A DNA stretch of 64,000 nucleotides from Vandiemenella viatica. Its lineage: Eukaryota; Arthropoda; Insecta; Orthoptera; Morabidae. The position numbers and the translations under genes are program-made. Numbering within the stretch: the stretch's first letter is position 1; each line of letters opens with the position of its first letter. The DNA lies in NCBI GenBank assembly GCA_031002005.1, contig JARYHS010009186.1, forward strand, positions 249,049,894 to 249,113,893. The letters run 5' to 3'. Below, piece after piece: positions 42,509 through 53,133 of this stretch. The notes under the pieces are model-generated. The model had not been told where the DNA came from and searched no databases. It saw only the letters and a program-made list of their open reading frames with translations.

Positions 42509-43854
42509 CACAGTGGGACGAAATCTCAAAAAGCTGGTCAAAATACGGTATCGTCATCAAAGTTTAATGAAACTTTGTACAAAATCAGTTTTGGGCACGC
42601 TCATTACAATTCCAATGTCAAAATTGCAAAAAGAAAAAAAATGACGGTTCCAATATGGCGAATTAAAAATTAAAAATGGTCTAAAAATGTTTCAATTGTC
42701 ATAAAAATTTGTATACAGGGTTTAATGAGCTCGCTGATACCGATTACATTGTTAACAATGCAAAAAGAACAAATAGCGGATTCAAAATGGCAGATTCAAA
42801 ATTAAAATATGTTGGAATTTAAATAGGTTTAAAACATTGAAATGTGTTTCAATTATTATAAATCTTTGTGGACAAAAATGTGGTGTACTACACATTCATA
42901 CTTTATCGTCCCTCTCCGTGGTTGGACCAGCAGTTTCTGGAGCAATAAAACATAACTTGTATTAGCCTTTTATATCCCATAAAATCTATTTAGAACTAGC
43001 CCTATCCATACAGGTACTATTAAAGATTATTTAAAAAGAGGAAGTTAATTTCGTCTGGTGTTCTTCAGTATATCATATTAATGAAGTTAATTTCGCCAAT
43101 AACAAACTAAGTTATAACCAAAAATTTGGCACACCTATGGGTATACCATCATCTCCAACTCTAGTGGACTTAGATATGCGAGATTTGGAATAATAATGTT
43201 TTAAACTGCTAGATTTTGAAATGATGTGTTATTTCAGATATGTAGATGATAGTTTTATTATACTACCAAAAAACAAAATTGATTATACTTTAAATATTTT
43301 TAATAACTATGACAATAACTTACAATTTACACATGAAATTGAAATAGACCAAAAACAAATACAGGTAAACTGCAGATAAATTGTGGAATAGCAGTTTATA
43401 GCAGAATTTTTTTTAGATTTCAATAGGTAAATAGTAGAGAATGAAGTTAAAATAAGATTCGTTGTGAAACTTATAGCTGTTTTCAATTTTGAAAAAGAAA
43501 AATGCAAATTAACTTTATAAATTTATTAAATAAATAACTTTAACCTGTTTTTTTATGTATTTGTAATACATGTAAACATTGTATTCACCATCACGATCTT
43601 CGTCCATTTTGAATGATGAAATTAACTCAAAACTGAAAACTTTTACACCAGTTCAAAGTAACGGTTGATTTACTTCCTCTGTATCTCGCAATAGTTGCTC
43701 TCTCAATGGTCAAGTTTCAAGCCTCGGACCTATTCTAACCATGAAGTTAGACACTTTGGGAGTCAGTTTACCCAACTGTATACTTAAAATTCCCTAAATA
43801 AAAACTTTTTTTTTTCGACTTTTGGCCAGCTTTTAGAGATTTTGTCCCACTGTG
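42509..43854. mobile_element. 1.35-kb inverted-repeat element (CACAGTGGGAC ends)
   Basis: Left end CACAGTGGGACGAAATCTCA, then AAAGCTGGTCAAAA; right end reversed CACAGTGGGACAAAATCTCT, then AAAGCTGGCCAAAA: about 36 bp with 4 differences. Flanks CGGCG and CGGTG could be a diverged 5-bp duplication. It contains a Penelope-like RT fragment and no recognisable transposase. Confidence 0.7.
43071..43375 (+). pseudogene. Penelope-like element RT fragment
   Basis: Reads NNKLSYNQKFGTPMGIPSSP, LVDLDMRDLE, stops, then FRYVDDSFIILPKNKIDYTL, IFNNYDNNLQFTHEIEID. FGTPMGSPLSP and FRYVDD are the diagnostic RT5 and RT6 blocks of Penelope-like retroelements. Only about 100 residues of palm remain, without the GIY-YIG endonuclease. 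It lies inside the inverted-repeat element 42509-43854. Confidence 0.8.
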
Positions 43855-43990
43855 CGGTGCTGGCAGTGTAGGGGCTAGCAGGCCTCACATTGCATGGGTC
43901 GCCGGTTCGTGGCTGACCTCGGGCATGGTTGGTTTTAACTAAGTGTAGCGTTAGTCTAGTGTTGCCCTGACTGTAGTGTTCTATGCGTAT
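43855..43990 (+). mobile_element. Diverged SINE (family C)
   Basis: CAGTGTAGGGGCTAGCAG, GGTCGCCGGTTCGTGG and CCTCGGGCATGG correspond to the head and B box of the SINE at 28621. Confidence 0.55.
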
Positions 43991-44063
43991 ACGAACACAG
44001 TCTCACACATTAAATTCAATGTTAATACATAACGCCAATGCAACTGTTTTTGTGTAATTTAAT

Positions 44064-44104
44064 GCCGTACGCGTTTCGCTTCTCATCGAGGCATCATCAG
44101 CGAC
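44064..44104 (-). ncRNA. Hammerhead ribozyme-like motif
   Basis: Minus strand order: GUCG, CUGAUGA, U plus a stem-loop (GCCUC with GAAGC, one mismatch), GAAA, CGCG, UA, CGGC. GUCG pairs with CGGC (stem I, one G-U). Stem III is the self-complementary CGCG, as in dimeric minimal hammerheads. It lies about 700 bp downstream of a Penelope-like RT fragment, a class known to carry such motifs, but on the opposite strand. By-eye match only. Confidence 0.5.
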
Positions 44105-44144
44105 GAATCTATGTTGAAATTTCCATTTAGCTTACAAACTTATT

Positions 44145-44382
44145 TTTTTCCGATTATTGCTTTGCACCTCGTCGACGTCGAGGTCATTAGAGGCGGGAAA
44201 GGATAGGGGACATGGAACGGTAAAGAATTTGGCCATGAAATTTTGTAGGAAGCATCCCGACATCCACCTGGTGTGATTTGGGGAAACCTCCGGAAATACA
44301 AATCTGGATGCCAGGACGGGGATTCGAACCCTCCCGAATGCGAGGTCACAGCTTAACCACTCATCCACTACGGTCTTTTTAT
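44145..44382 (-). mobile_element. SINE (family A) with TSD
   Basis: Minus strand head, B box GGTTCGAATCC, core, and CTCGACGTCGACGAGGTGC tail. Direct repeat AAACTTATT at 44136-44144 and 44383-44391. Confidence 0.85.
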
Positions 44383-44434
44383 AAACTTATTACATAATGC
44401 TTAACATAATCGTAGACTGAAATATTTACTGATT

Positions 44435-44692
44435 ACCGAGCGTGGTGGTGTAACGGCTAGCGTTCTGGCCTCGCATTCGGGAGGACGGCGGTTCGAATCC
44501 CCGTCCGGGCATCTAGATTTGGGTTTTCCATGATTTCCCAAATCATTCCAGGCAAATGCCGGGATGCTTCCTTCAAAAGGCCATGGCCGAATTCCTTTCC
44601 ATTCCTTGCCCCCCATCCTTTCCCGTATCTAAAGACCTCGCTGTTAGAGATACGTTAAGCAAATTAAAAAAAATATAAATAAATAAAAAAAA
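44435..44692 (+). mobile_element. SINE (family A)
   Basis: A box TGGTGTAACGG, B box GGTTCGAATCC, core TTTTCCATGATTTCCCAAAT, tail ending GATACGTTAAGC and an A-rich end. It nearly abuts the minus-strand copy at 44145. Confidence 0.88.
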
Positions 44693-44740
44693 GTTACTAT
44701 TCTTTACAATCTACGATTATGCTTAACATCAGGTAACAAG

Positions 44741-44785
44741 TTTGTCTGAATGACATCAACGTCGACGAGGCATAAAGCCAAAAAA
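44741..44785 (+). mobile_element. SINE tail fragment
   Basis: AATGACATCAACGTCGACGA then GGCATAAAGCC and A-rich end: the 3' tail of the second SINE A variant only. Confidence 0.6.
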
Positions 44786-44877
44786 AGAAAGTTAGAAATT
44801 ATGTTACCGAAAGAGAAATATATCTCTTTGGATGGATACATGTTTCGTTAATCGGAGTTACAAATTAATTTTAATAT

Positions 44878-46582
44878 GAGCCCCTTAAAGCCCAAGTGGT
44901 GTAACTCACATGAATCAAATTTCGAGAAAATTAATGTTTTACTGCAGTTTTAATAAAAAAATTCGTTTTCTATATTTTGAAGTTTTTCTATCAACAATGT
45001 ATCATTGAAGAGTTATTCTAACTTATGCTGGCAGTTTTAAAAACTTTTAAAATGTTTTCTTTTTTTTGGGGGGGGGGGGCTTTGTTTGGAGTTACACCAC
45101 TTGTGATATAAACAGGGAATAGATTCTCTTTAAAGAAGGGGGAAAGAATATAGTATTTTACTACAACATCTATTTTTTATTCTACTGTTTATACATTTCT
45201 TACTCTGCATCTAGTGGCCCAATGTCTGCAGCATCATCTTGAGTCGATAGACTATAAAAGTAAGGATTACAGAGGGGTGGAATGAATGGTAACATGTCTT
45301 GCATATCCTTCTTCTTCTCTTTTGTTACAGGCCTTCAATTTCTGTAGTTATTCTTGAGATACGTTAGTAAGATTAACAGGTCTGCCTCTTTTAGGTCCAG
45401 GTTTGAAGTTTAGTTCTGAAAAGGGCATTTCTTTGGAAAGAGTTTCTTTGAAAAAAATTGAAAATGTTTCTTCCTTTCGATACTGGATCCACTGCATTTG
45501 TAGCAATGATAAAGGATGTTTTTCCGTATCAACCTTTCTTTTGGTGATATGTTGTAAGAGATTTCCAACAGACAAAAAGTCATCATGAGTCATCACTGTT
45601 ATGTAAAAAGGATTTTTCTTCCTCGATTTTGCAACGACAGTATACCTGTACCAATCATTGGGACGATATATCTTTTAAATACTGCTGTAGTTTGCTATTG
45701 AGGCAAAATCACAGTCGTTGGGCAAATAAGAATAATCACTTCTCATAAACTTCTGGTCAATAACTTCAATGTTATTATCTTCACTCAGAACCAGTTTCAT
45801 CGCCATGCCAACATTCCAGTTTCTATTTTGCTTGGCACAGGTGTCACTATACATTAAAACATGTTTCACAGCTGAAGCCCTGTTTCCAATGTGCTTGACC
45901 AAACATGCACTAATTTCTTGGGAACTTTGTGATCCATTTATATCATTACAACAATACATAAATCCTAATTTTGAGGAAAGCTCATGGCATCCCAAATTAT
46001 AAACATTATTGCATTTGTAATAGGGCACTTGACATGATAGTTTGGGAAAAGGAAGAGACTTTTCCAAATCATAGGAAAATGTATAGTAAGAGCTATTATT
46101 AATGGACTGTTGAGTGTCCTCGTTCATGGCATTATGAGTTTTTTCTGCTTGGCGAAGATGAATTCAGAATCTGCTGGAATACATTCATCACTTGCTCCAA
46201 TATCAGCCAAAATGCTTGGCTCACTAACACTGCTCTCATCACTGCTCATAATGACACATCAAAACTTAAATCTTTTACATCTAGGTTATTAAAATGTTTT
46301 TTAGTTTACCTGGTTACAACATTTATAGATGAGCAACAAGTGGTTGAACTGCAAACAGTTACAGGCACAGTGGTGTATCTCCAATATACACCACTTTAGC
46401 TTTTACCCAACAGATGGCTGCATTGACTGCATAAGCTAGTGCTGCTAACTATAAGGTTGTTAAAGGAACTAGAATTTACACCACTTGTGCTTTAAACAGA
46501 ATGCAACTTGCTGAACACTTCTGAAACATCAACTCCAAAAAAAGAAAAATTGGACTTACACCACTTGGGCTTTAAGGGGCTC
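44878..46582 (-). mobile_element. DNA transposon with a DUF7869-like protein
   Basis: 1705 bp bounded by perfect 27-bp inverted repeats starting GAGCCCCTTAAAGCCCAAGT. Both sides are flanked by ATAT, possibly a 4-bp target duplication, though ATAT is self-complementary and could belong to the ends. TTACACCACTT(G) recurs at 44893 (reverse), 45092, 46387, 46476 and 46556, a pattern expected of transposase-binding sites. The interior encodes one RNase-H-like protein on the minus strand. I know of no named DNA-transposon superfamily with this protein. Confidence 0.75.
45200..46249 (-). pseudogene. RNase-H-like putative transposase (DUF7869-like)
   Basis: Start ATG at 46249: MSSDESSVSEPSILADIGAS, then a frameshift near 46130. 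The main frame reads YYTFSYDLEKSLPFPKL, YNLGCHEL, VLMYSDTCAKQNRNW and MRSDYSYLPNDCDFASI, a stop, then NDWYRY, QWIQYRKE and KPGPKRGRPVNL. A second frameshift near 45348 restores EKKKDMQDMLPFIPP and the stop at 45200. The D in YDLEK, in YSDTC and in PNDCDF sit where an RNase-H-fold DDD triad is expected, in the pattern of the domain catalogued as DUF7869 in many insect and other animal proteins. The usual long N-terminus is absent. Inactive as it stands. Family naming is from memory; the motifs are direct. Confidence 0.65.
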
Positions 46583-46621
46583 ATATAGTGGAAATGGTGT
46601 TTTGGGCAGAAATTGTCTTAG

Positions 46622-46908
46622 GGATCGTCCGTTAATGACGTGAGGTATTTTTTCTTAAATTTGCATCCCTCTTTTGTGGTGAGATTTGCTGAGATCTGGT
46701 GGGACTTCCCTCCCCTCCCCTCTCTAGCGTGAGATCGTTCTCCTGATTTTGGATACTATTTTAGTACTACTGTTGTTTCAAGGGCGGCAATCTCAAATAA
46801 AAAAATGACGTGAGATTTACGTCAACTCCGCCCTCCCCGCCCCTTTCCGTTGTTGAGATTTCGCCGGACCCCACCCTATTTGAGTTCACGTAATTAATAT
46901 ACGTTCTC
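46622..46908. mobile_element. TTAA/TTAG-type MITE, second copy
   Basis: Flanked by TTAG on both sides (46618-46621, 46909-46912). Left GGATCGTCCGTTAATGACGT and right (reversed) GAGAACGTATATTAATTACG resemble the 9782-10187 element, as do internal GAGATTTCGCCGGACC blocks. Non-coding. Confidence 0.7.
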
Positions 46909-46997
46909 TTAGCATATTTAGGCATCACCTTTCTCTTCGGGGAGGGGGGGAGGAGGGGAGAGTTAGAGTAAAACTAAGGCGTGATAAGTATAATAAT

Positions 46998-47387
46998 CAG
47001 TGGCGTAGCTAGGTCAACAAGGGGCACCGGTGCAAGAAATTTATTTTGGGACCTCAGGCCAGATGGGCGACTTTTTTTTGCTTTGTTTTGCTGGTAGGGG
47101 CCCCCTGAGCTGAGGCTGAAGGCCCCTGAGTTGTGATTGGGGGCCCCCTGAGCAGTGAGGGGCCCTTTGTGTGAGGGGCTCCCTGTGTCTCAGGGGCCCC
47201 CTTAAACGACGGTAGAGCTAAGAAAAAAAAATTCACCAGTTTGCTTTGAAGGCACGTGGGCCCTCTGAACTGCGCTTGGGGACCCCCAGAGGCGTGCGTG
47301 GGGCTCCCGGAGGTATGCTTGGGGGCCCCCTCGGCATAGGGGCCCCGGTGCACTGCACCGCCTAGCCCCATAGTAGCTACGCCCCTG
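46998..47387. mobile_element. 390-bp hAT MITE with ATAATAAT TSD
   Basis: Left CAGTGGCGTAGCTAGG; right reversed CAGGGGCGTAGCTACT. The 8-bp direct repeat ATAATAAT lies at 46990-46997 and 47388-47395. The interior is built from repeated GGGGCCCCCTGAG-like units. Confidence 0.88.
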
Positions 47388-47799
47388 ATAATAATGTAAA
47401 ACCATGCAGACTATAATGTCCCTCGCCTGCCAGTGGAGGTGCAAAAACAAGGAGGTGCCTGGAAAATTCGGGTGATAGGGGGGCAAAGTAAAAAGATCGA
47501 GGACAACAATAAAATGAACGCGCATAGCGTGCGGGTATTTGTAAAGAGTTACGAGATGGTGTTTGTGTGATTGTTATCAAGCCGGGTTAGTGCCGAAATT
47601 TATCAGCCAATGAATTGTGTTGAACAGAGCGAGCACATGTATCATATCACCGCCACTAACAAATCTGATTTCACTCCCGCTGCGGCAACAATCGCCGCGA
47701 TTAATAACCTCCGAGCTGTGCCATTTAACATACTGGGTCACAAAAAAGAGAGAAAATATTGTGCGTTTTAAACGATTTATTGATGGATTTTTTGTTTTG

Positions 47800-48030
47800 T
47801 TTCGGGGTTTATTCCTCGTAGACTTCGAGGTAGTTATAGATGGTAGAGGATATGGGCACAAGGAATGGTAAGGAACTTGGCCAGGGCCTTTTTGGAACTA
47901 TCCCGGCATTCGGGAAACTATGGGAGACACAAATACGGATAGGTGGACGGGGATTTGCACCCGCGCCTGTCCTCCCGAAATCAGATCCTAGCGTTACCCA
48001 TGACTTACCGGGTGCCGTGTATAGATGGTA
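47800..48030 (-). mobile_element. Very degenerate SINE (family A)
   Basis: CGTAGACTTCGAGGTAGTTA, CAAGGAATGGTAAGGAAC, CGGACGGGGATT-like B box region and CCTCCCGAAATCAGATCC follow the order of family A on the minus strand with many changes. Confidence 0.5.
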
Positions 48031-48649
48031 ACCATTGTTCTGTTTCATTTAGTGAGGTAAATTTGGAAGTAAATGTGAAGAATAAAAGTTATAAGACATC
48101 GATAAATAAACACCAGACATGGTATTTGGGAGAGTTGTATCATTTATGTGTGCATTTCTCGATAAGCTTCCCCAAAATACCCGAAAATCTCCCTGGAGTT
48201 GTTTCATTCATCTTTTTATTAAAAAAAAAACTGTTTCACAATTTGATTTATTAAAGACTAAACTTTATTTTAATAAAATTTCATTTTCCTTATACATTAA
48301 ATTCAATAATTACTTCTGCTATTTTTTATGCCCTGCGATAATCAACTCTCTTTGTGCTAATCCGCCATTGTTCCAAAGATGTTCCTCCTCTCTTCCTTTT
48401 TCAGGTGTCTTGCCAATCTAAACACTTAATAAGATGTTATATCAAAAATTATTGTAACGTATTTGACGGGAAGCAAGCCCATTGCCTCATAGTGTACGCA
48501 AACTACTTGCTAAATTCAAAGAGAATAAGTAGTAAATGAAACCATGACATTGCGTTCTAATTTTTGGAAATTGCAGGTATTTCATAAAATTAGAAGAATT
48601 GTTAAAATAGAAATGAACGATGTTTAAAAAATAATATCGATATATTCTT

Positions 48650-49150
48650 CTCTTCTCAGAGTGTAGGGGGTTATTATAGGGGATGATTGTCCCTCCAAGC
48701 TAACGTCCGGGGATGATGATCTGGGGTGGTTTCCCCTTGCCTTCTCCAGTGTGACAGCGTTCGTGTGTATGACTGATGATGTGTGTGTATAGTGTATTAT
48801 GTTGTTTGCGTTTCGGATGAGAAAACGGAAGGGGTGAAATCCAGTGCTGGCCCATTCAGGGTTTACTCTTCCAAAAGACAGCAAGGGAGCATCGATGTTT
48901 AACATCCCTATCCGATGGACGAATCATCATCAACAGTGTGGTATGTCCTCACTCCATACGCACTGCGGAGAGGTTTGGGGTTAAACCTAGGACATCGGTG
49001 CACAATCTGGTGATTAGGAACTGTGCACCATCACCTCTTGCCTGCCAAGTCCTGATGATGAAAATTTCCTCCACCATCAGGACTCGATTCAGGCTAACCC
49101 CGTGTCAGCGCCAGACACCATCACCGTGCCACAACCAACCGAGCCAAATA
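48650..49150 (-). mobile_element. Retroposon-like repeat (family D), longest copy
   Basis: About 500 bp, reverse complement of 33040-33600. Minus-strand order: TGGTGTCTGGCGCTGACACG (tRNA-like?), CGAGTCCTGATGG, GCACAGTTCCTAATCACC, CGCAGTGCGTATGGAGTGAG, GATGTTAAACATCGATGCTC, then a unique 3' part. A B-box-like AATCGAGTCC suggests tRNA ancestry. Confidence 0.65.
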
Positions 49151-49258
49151 TACAATTTCTGAAAATAATTTAATCAATGCGTTCGTTACGTATTGTGAGA
49201 TATCAAAGATTATAATCATCTTATTCTCTTCTTCTATTCTATATTTGAACTGTGTTAA

Positions 49259-50338
49259 TCCTCTACTGCCCACCGTGACTCTGAAGTCACGTCAAATTTT
49301 ATCGTTATATTTCGCATTAGGAGCGTTATTCCTTTCTTGACCAGTGTGGTTGAGTGCTACAATATGGCTACTTTATATTTAGGTTGTTTTCACTAACAGC
49401 AATATAATATTACCTTTGAATGTTGGACTGCTCTCATTTGTCGTCTTCCTGTGCTGGTGCAAGTTTAGCTATTATTTACAGTGATACTATTGTCATTTTT
49501 CAAGAAACAAAAATATTTATTGATAAAAGTAAGTATCTTTCTTCATTATAAACACTGGATTTCATGTAACTATATATATTGCATGTGTTATGAGTGAATT
49601 TAGGTCTGTATCTCCGAAGTCACATTGGGCAATAATGGAATCATACCTTACTTTGTTACAGAGTCATGGACCCCAAAAAGTTTTTATGGAAAACGTAAAA
49701 AAAAATGAAGAATTGAAGATAGGCCTAGCCTATTCCTGGGTATGAACCAGAAGATTCTCTCTTAGCTACAGATAGTGAGGACGATATTGAGATAGTAGAA
49801 AATCGTAAGGTTACGTAATTATAGCCGAGAGTGATAAAGATAGTGCAGAGAACGGTGATGATGGTGTACTTGTGAATAATGAAAGTGATAACGAGAGTGT
49901 TAGTGATGAATTTCAAGTCAATTATGATTGGAGATGTTCTAGCAATCGCATTATTATTCCTGTTCCACCATGGAAGAGTTCTCGTCTACCTATGACCTAT
50001 TTTAGGCAGTTGTTAGATGAAAAAATTGTGTTTAATGCTGCATATCAGACCATTATACCTGTAACTAATTGTTATCTCATTATTCTTTACTTACTTCCCA
50101 TTTTATTGTAACATGCAGCTGCACTCTTGTCTTGAAATAGAAATACTAAATTGTTTGTACAAGACTGAACAAAAAATGTAACTGCTCACTGTGACCTCAG
50201 AGTCACAGAACTATTTTGAAAAATAAATAATTTCAAAAACAAAAATTCACCTTATATGTGTTAAATACTTTATTCTTTAACATTCTGTGCATATAAATAT
50301 TTCTTTCTACAGGAAATAATAATTTGGGCAGTAGAGGC
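49259..50338 (+). mobile_element. piggyBac-like deletion derivative
   Basis: TTAA at 49255-49258 and 50339-50342; ends TCCTCTACTGCCC and, reversed, GCCTCTACTGCCC. A 16-bp near-palindrome sits inside each end: GTGACTCTGAAGTCAC (49275-49290) and GTGACCTCAGAGTCAC (50191-50206). The interior keeps only the acidic N-terminus of a transposase. Confidence 0.78.
49666..50111 (+). pseudogene. piggyBac transposase N-terminal remnant
   Basis: ATG at 49666 (MDPKKFLWKT), then frame changes: YEPEDSLLATDSEDDIEIVE, VNNESDNESVSDEFQVNYDW, PVPPWKSSRLPMTYFRQLLD. An acidic N-terminus followed by a P..YF..L-D segment is typical of piggyBac transposases. All of the DDD catalytic core is deleted and the frame stops at 50111. 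Confidence 0.55.
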
Positions 50339-50659
50339 TTAAGAATGTGGATGGAGCAATGAGTCTGTGAGAGAAAAGAGTATAAAATATGCTGGAGTTA
50401 CGACATAGCAGATGTGTAAAAATAAAATTAGTGAAATTAAATAGTGTCACCTCAAGATGATTTCCTTTCTTGTTTGTAATTAACTTTTACAACGATCAAC
50501 AGTAAGCTAACACCAATTAAAATTATCAACCTCATGGAAAGCTGAAGTTCTGAGAAATGATTTAAAGAATTCCTTTGCTACAATGCATACCCGAGCAGAA
50601 ACAAAATAGAGTTAAATAATAGTATACAATGACGGAGTATGACACCTCAAATCGGATTT

Positions 50660-51286
50660 TTTTTTCTTTTTTTCTCTCTGCCTTTCGGCGTGTTTGTGAA
50701 GTCCCGGTACCGTGGTAGCTTTACCTTACGTGTAACTCTGTTTAGGATGAAGAAATTTTTGGGGACTCTTCTTATTAAACGTTGAGGGGAAAACATGGCT
50801 ATGGTTCGTCAAAGACGACCTTATGTGAAAAACCCCTACATTTTTCTTATGATCATATCAGTTACCTTCTGCCTGATATATAATACTTAGTGGCACTTTA
50901 CAGGCGTGCCAGTGCCTTGGCATTGTTGTGCCAGGGGTATGGAGTCTTTCGTCATTTTGTCTGAATTTATCTATTCTGTCATAAAATTTTTCTGTTTGTC
51001 TGAAAAGTTCTACATGAAGTGGGTTAATCTTCGCTGTGTCGTGAAGGAAGTCATTTGGTGCGTATCTGGGTGCTCTTAATATTACTCGTAAGTATCTATT
51101 CTGAAGTCGCTGGAGTTGGTATATATTGGATTTAGCTGCAGTTCCCAACACCTGACATCCGTATAGTATGAAGGGGAGGATAACTGCCTTGTAGATCCTA
51201 AGCTTTGTTGTTGTGGAAGCAGCAGCAGCCACAGCCAATATCTGCTCCATTGAGCAGAGTTTAGTGGAGTTTTTGTCAGCGGACAT
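50660..51286 (-). pseudogene. Jockey-like LINE RT tail and 3' end
   Basis: Minus frame 51286-50858: LRIYKAVILPFILYGCQVLG, NIYQLQRLQNRYLRVILRAP, LHDTAKINPLHVELF, the thumb and tail of jockey-type RTs. A roughly 190-bp 3' UTR ends in an A-rich tract (T run at 50660-50678). 5' part missing. Confidence 0.8.
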
Positions 51287-51618
51287 TTACTCCAAGATCA
51301 GTACGATGTGGCATAACTTCGCTCTATGTGTGTCATCAGTTTGGTTGTTATTATGGTATCTTCAGGTATGGATCCTGACGCCGCTTGTCCACAGGTATGA
51401 TCAGCGCGTTATGCAAGTTTGTGATGATGTTCTAACTAGCTGCAAGATGTCAACTTCGAGATCAGCTGCGTCAGTAGTTGGGCGATGATACTCAACTGGT
51501 CTTCACGGCGCAGCTCCTCTCGGCAGTCATGTCTGCAGCATCGTTGAGTTGGTAACCGCTTTGCTGTTAAACCTGTCCTGAGGTTGCCTTGGTGATCTTC
51601 AACGGTCGATGACTGATA

Positions 51619-51858
51619 TTACGAGTGGGCTATATGGTACGGATGATCGGGTGTTCGTTTCCAATGATGATTCTTTCCTTCTGCTGGGTGATTGTTTGTG
51701 GTTGGAGGATGACTCCTATTGTAGGAAGACTGGATCTTCTTTCTAACAGGGCAGGCACCGTAACATGTGGCGTGGTCACCGCCGCAGTTAGCACAGGTCG
51801 GTATATCTTCACGTGAGATTAGGACGCTGTGCCCCTCACCACAGCGGACACATCGCAC
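51619..51858 (-). pseudogene. Jockey-like ORF1 (gag) zinc-knuckle fragment
   Basis: Minus frame MRCVRCGEGHSVL then CANCGGDHATCYGACPVRKK: a CCHC pair as in jockey-type ORF1 proteins, which bind element RNA. The knuckles look intact but the flanking ORF is gone. Confidence 0.75.
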
Positions 51859-51929
51859 CTTGGATTTGAATTCATGTGCTAAGTGTCCGACTTACCAAAG
51901 AGGGCCATCGGCGCAACCTTCCCGTAGCG

Positions 51930-52197
51930 AGCGTTGTATGGAACCGCTGCTGCTTGGAGTGGTGAGGAATCTTGCGTAGTGGAGCACATCTGCAAAGAAA
52001 AGCAGGCAGGAAATGGCACTGTTGCAGTTTTTCTAGACATAGAGAAAGCTTTCATAGATTTTTGGCACCAGGGACTCGTCTATAAGCTACACCGAAACGT
52101 GATACTGTTAATACATTCCTATGTAGCAGAGAGAAAAAGTTTAGCGCCATCTGGAAACCTTAACGCAGTGGTGCAGCCTCTGGTGTGTCACAATTAA
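51930..52197 (+). pseudogene. Jockey-like RT fragment, plus strand
   Basis: Reads EESCVVEHICKEKQAGNGTV, VFLDIEKAFIDFWHQGLVYK, LLIHSYVAERK, the first catalytic block (D-EKAFD-VWH-GL) of a jockey-type RT. Opposite orientation to the gag fragment that ends at about 51900. Confidence 0.75.
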
Positions 52198-52502
52198 CAC
52201 AAAAATATTCCGGTCGATACAAAACATCTGACTTATCATTCAGGATCGGCGACGTAGTCATTGACTGGCCTGCTACTAGACAAGGCTAGACCAGACTGAC
52301 GCGGAATTTTTTTTTTAATGAAGTTAAAAGTCGCACCAAGCTTGCCGGCCTCTATAAGCTAGGCATACACACACACATTTGAGCGCCAGCAATTCCGTGG
52401 CGATCCATATAGACCAGGGGTCCCCAAACTTTTTATCACGTCGACCCCCTCATAGAACATTTGTCTTCTCATCGACCCCCAGATTAAACGTTTAATAAAA
52501 AC

Positions 52503-52785
52503 CAGTGCCCGATCTGCGGGGGGGGGGTACACCGGGATGCCAACTTGAAGGGCGACGATTTAAGTCGCGGAAACCTTTTTTAGCTCTACTATTACACTGG
52601 GCGCCGGGCGGCGACAACAATGAATTTGACCAACAATCGGGGCGGCGACAACAATGTGTTTGGCGACAATCGAGGCGGCGACACTTGGGGTCAGACGGCA
52701 AAAATGGGAGCTGCAAATAATGTTGCAAGGGGCGGCATTCCTACAGTTTTTGCCCCGGCTCGAAAAATTCCTGGATCCGCCACTG
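52503..52785. mobile_element. CAGTG-type small DNA element nested in the hAT
   Basis: Begins CAGTGCCCGATCTGCGGGG and ends CTGGATCCGCCACTG. Flanks ATAAAAAC and ATGAAAAT match at 6 of 8 positions. Internal GGCGGCGACAACAATG units and TTTTTGCCCCGGCTCG are shared with 32744-32961. Confidence 0.62.
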
Positions 52786-53133
52786 ATGAAAATTTTAAAT
52801 CATTTTTAGCATTTCTGATGCTAAGCGATAAGGAGACTTGCATAACAACCCAAAGAAAGTATTTATAGTTCCCACACCTTAAAAAATCCACCCAACAACA
52901 CTAACAGAAAAAGGAGATATTTTACACTGTTATTATAATCGTAAAAAATAATAACAAAATTATAGATAGATGGAAACTAGCCTATAGCCGTAAGTGTCAT
53001 AAAATGTAAAACACAAAATAATCATTGAAAATTTAAATAAATTATATTCGATGAAAAAACATCTGCCATTTTACGACTACTATTGAATACATTAAAAATA
53101 TGTTAACATACCTTTTTATTAAAGTAGCTGATA

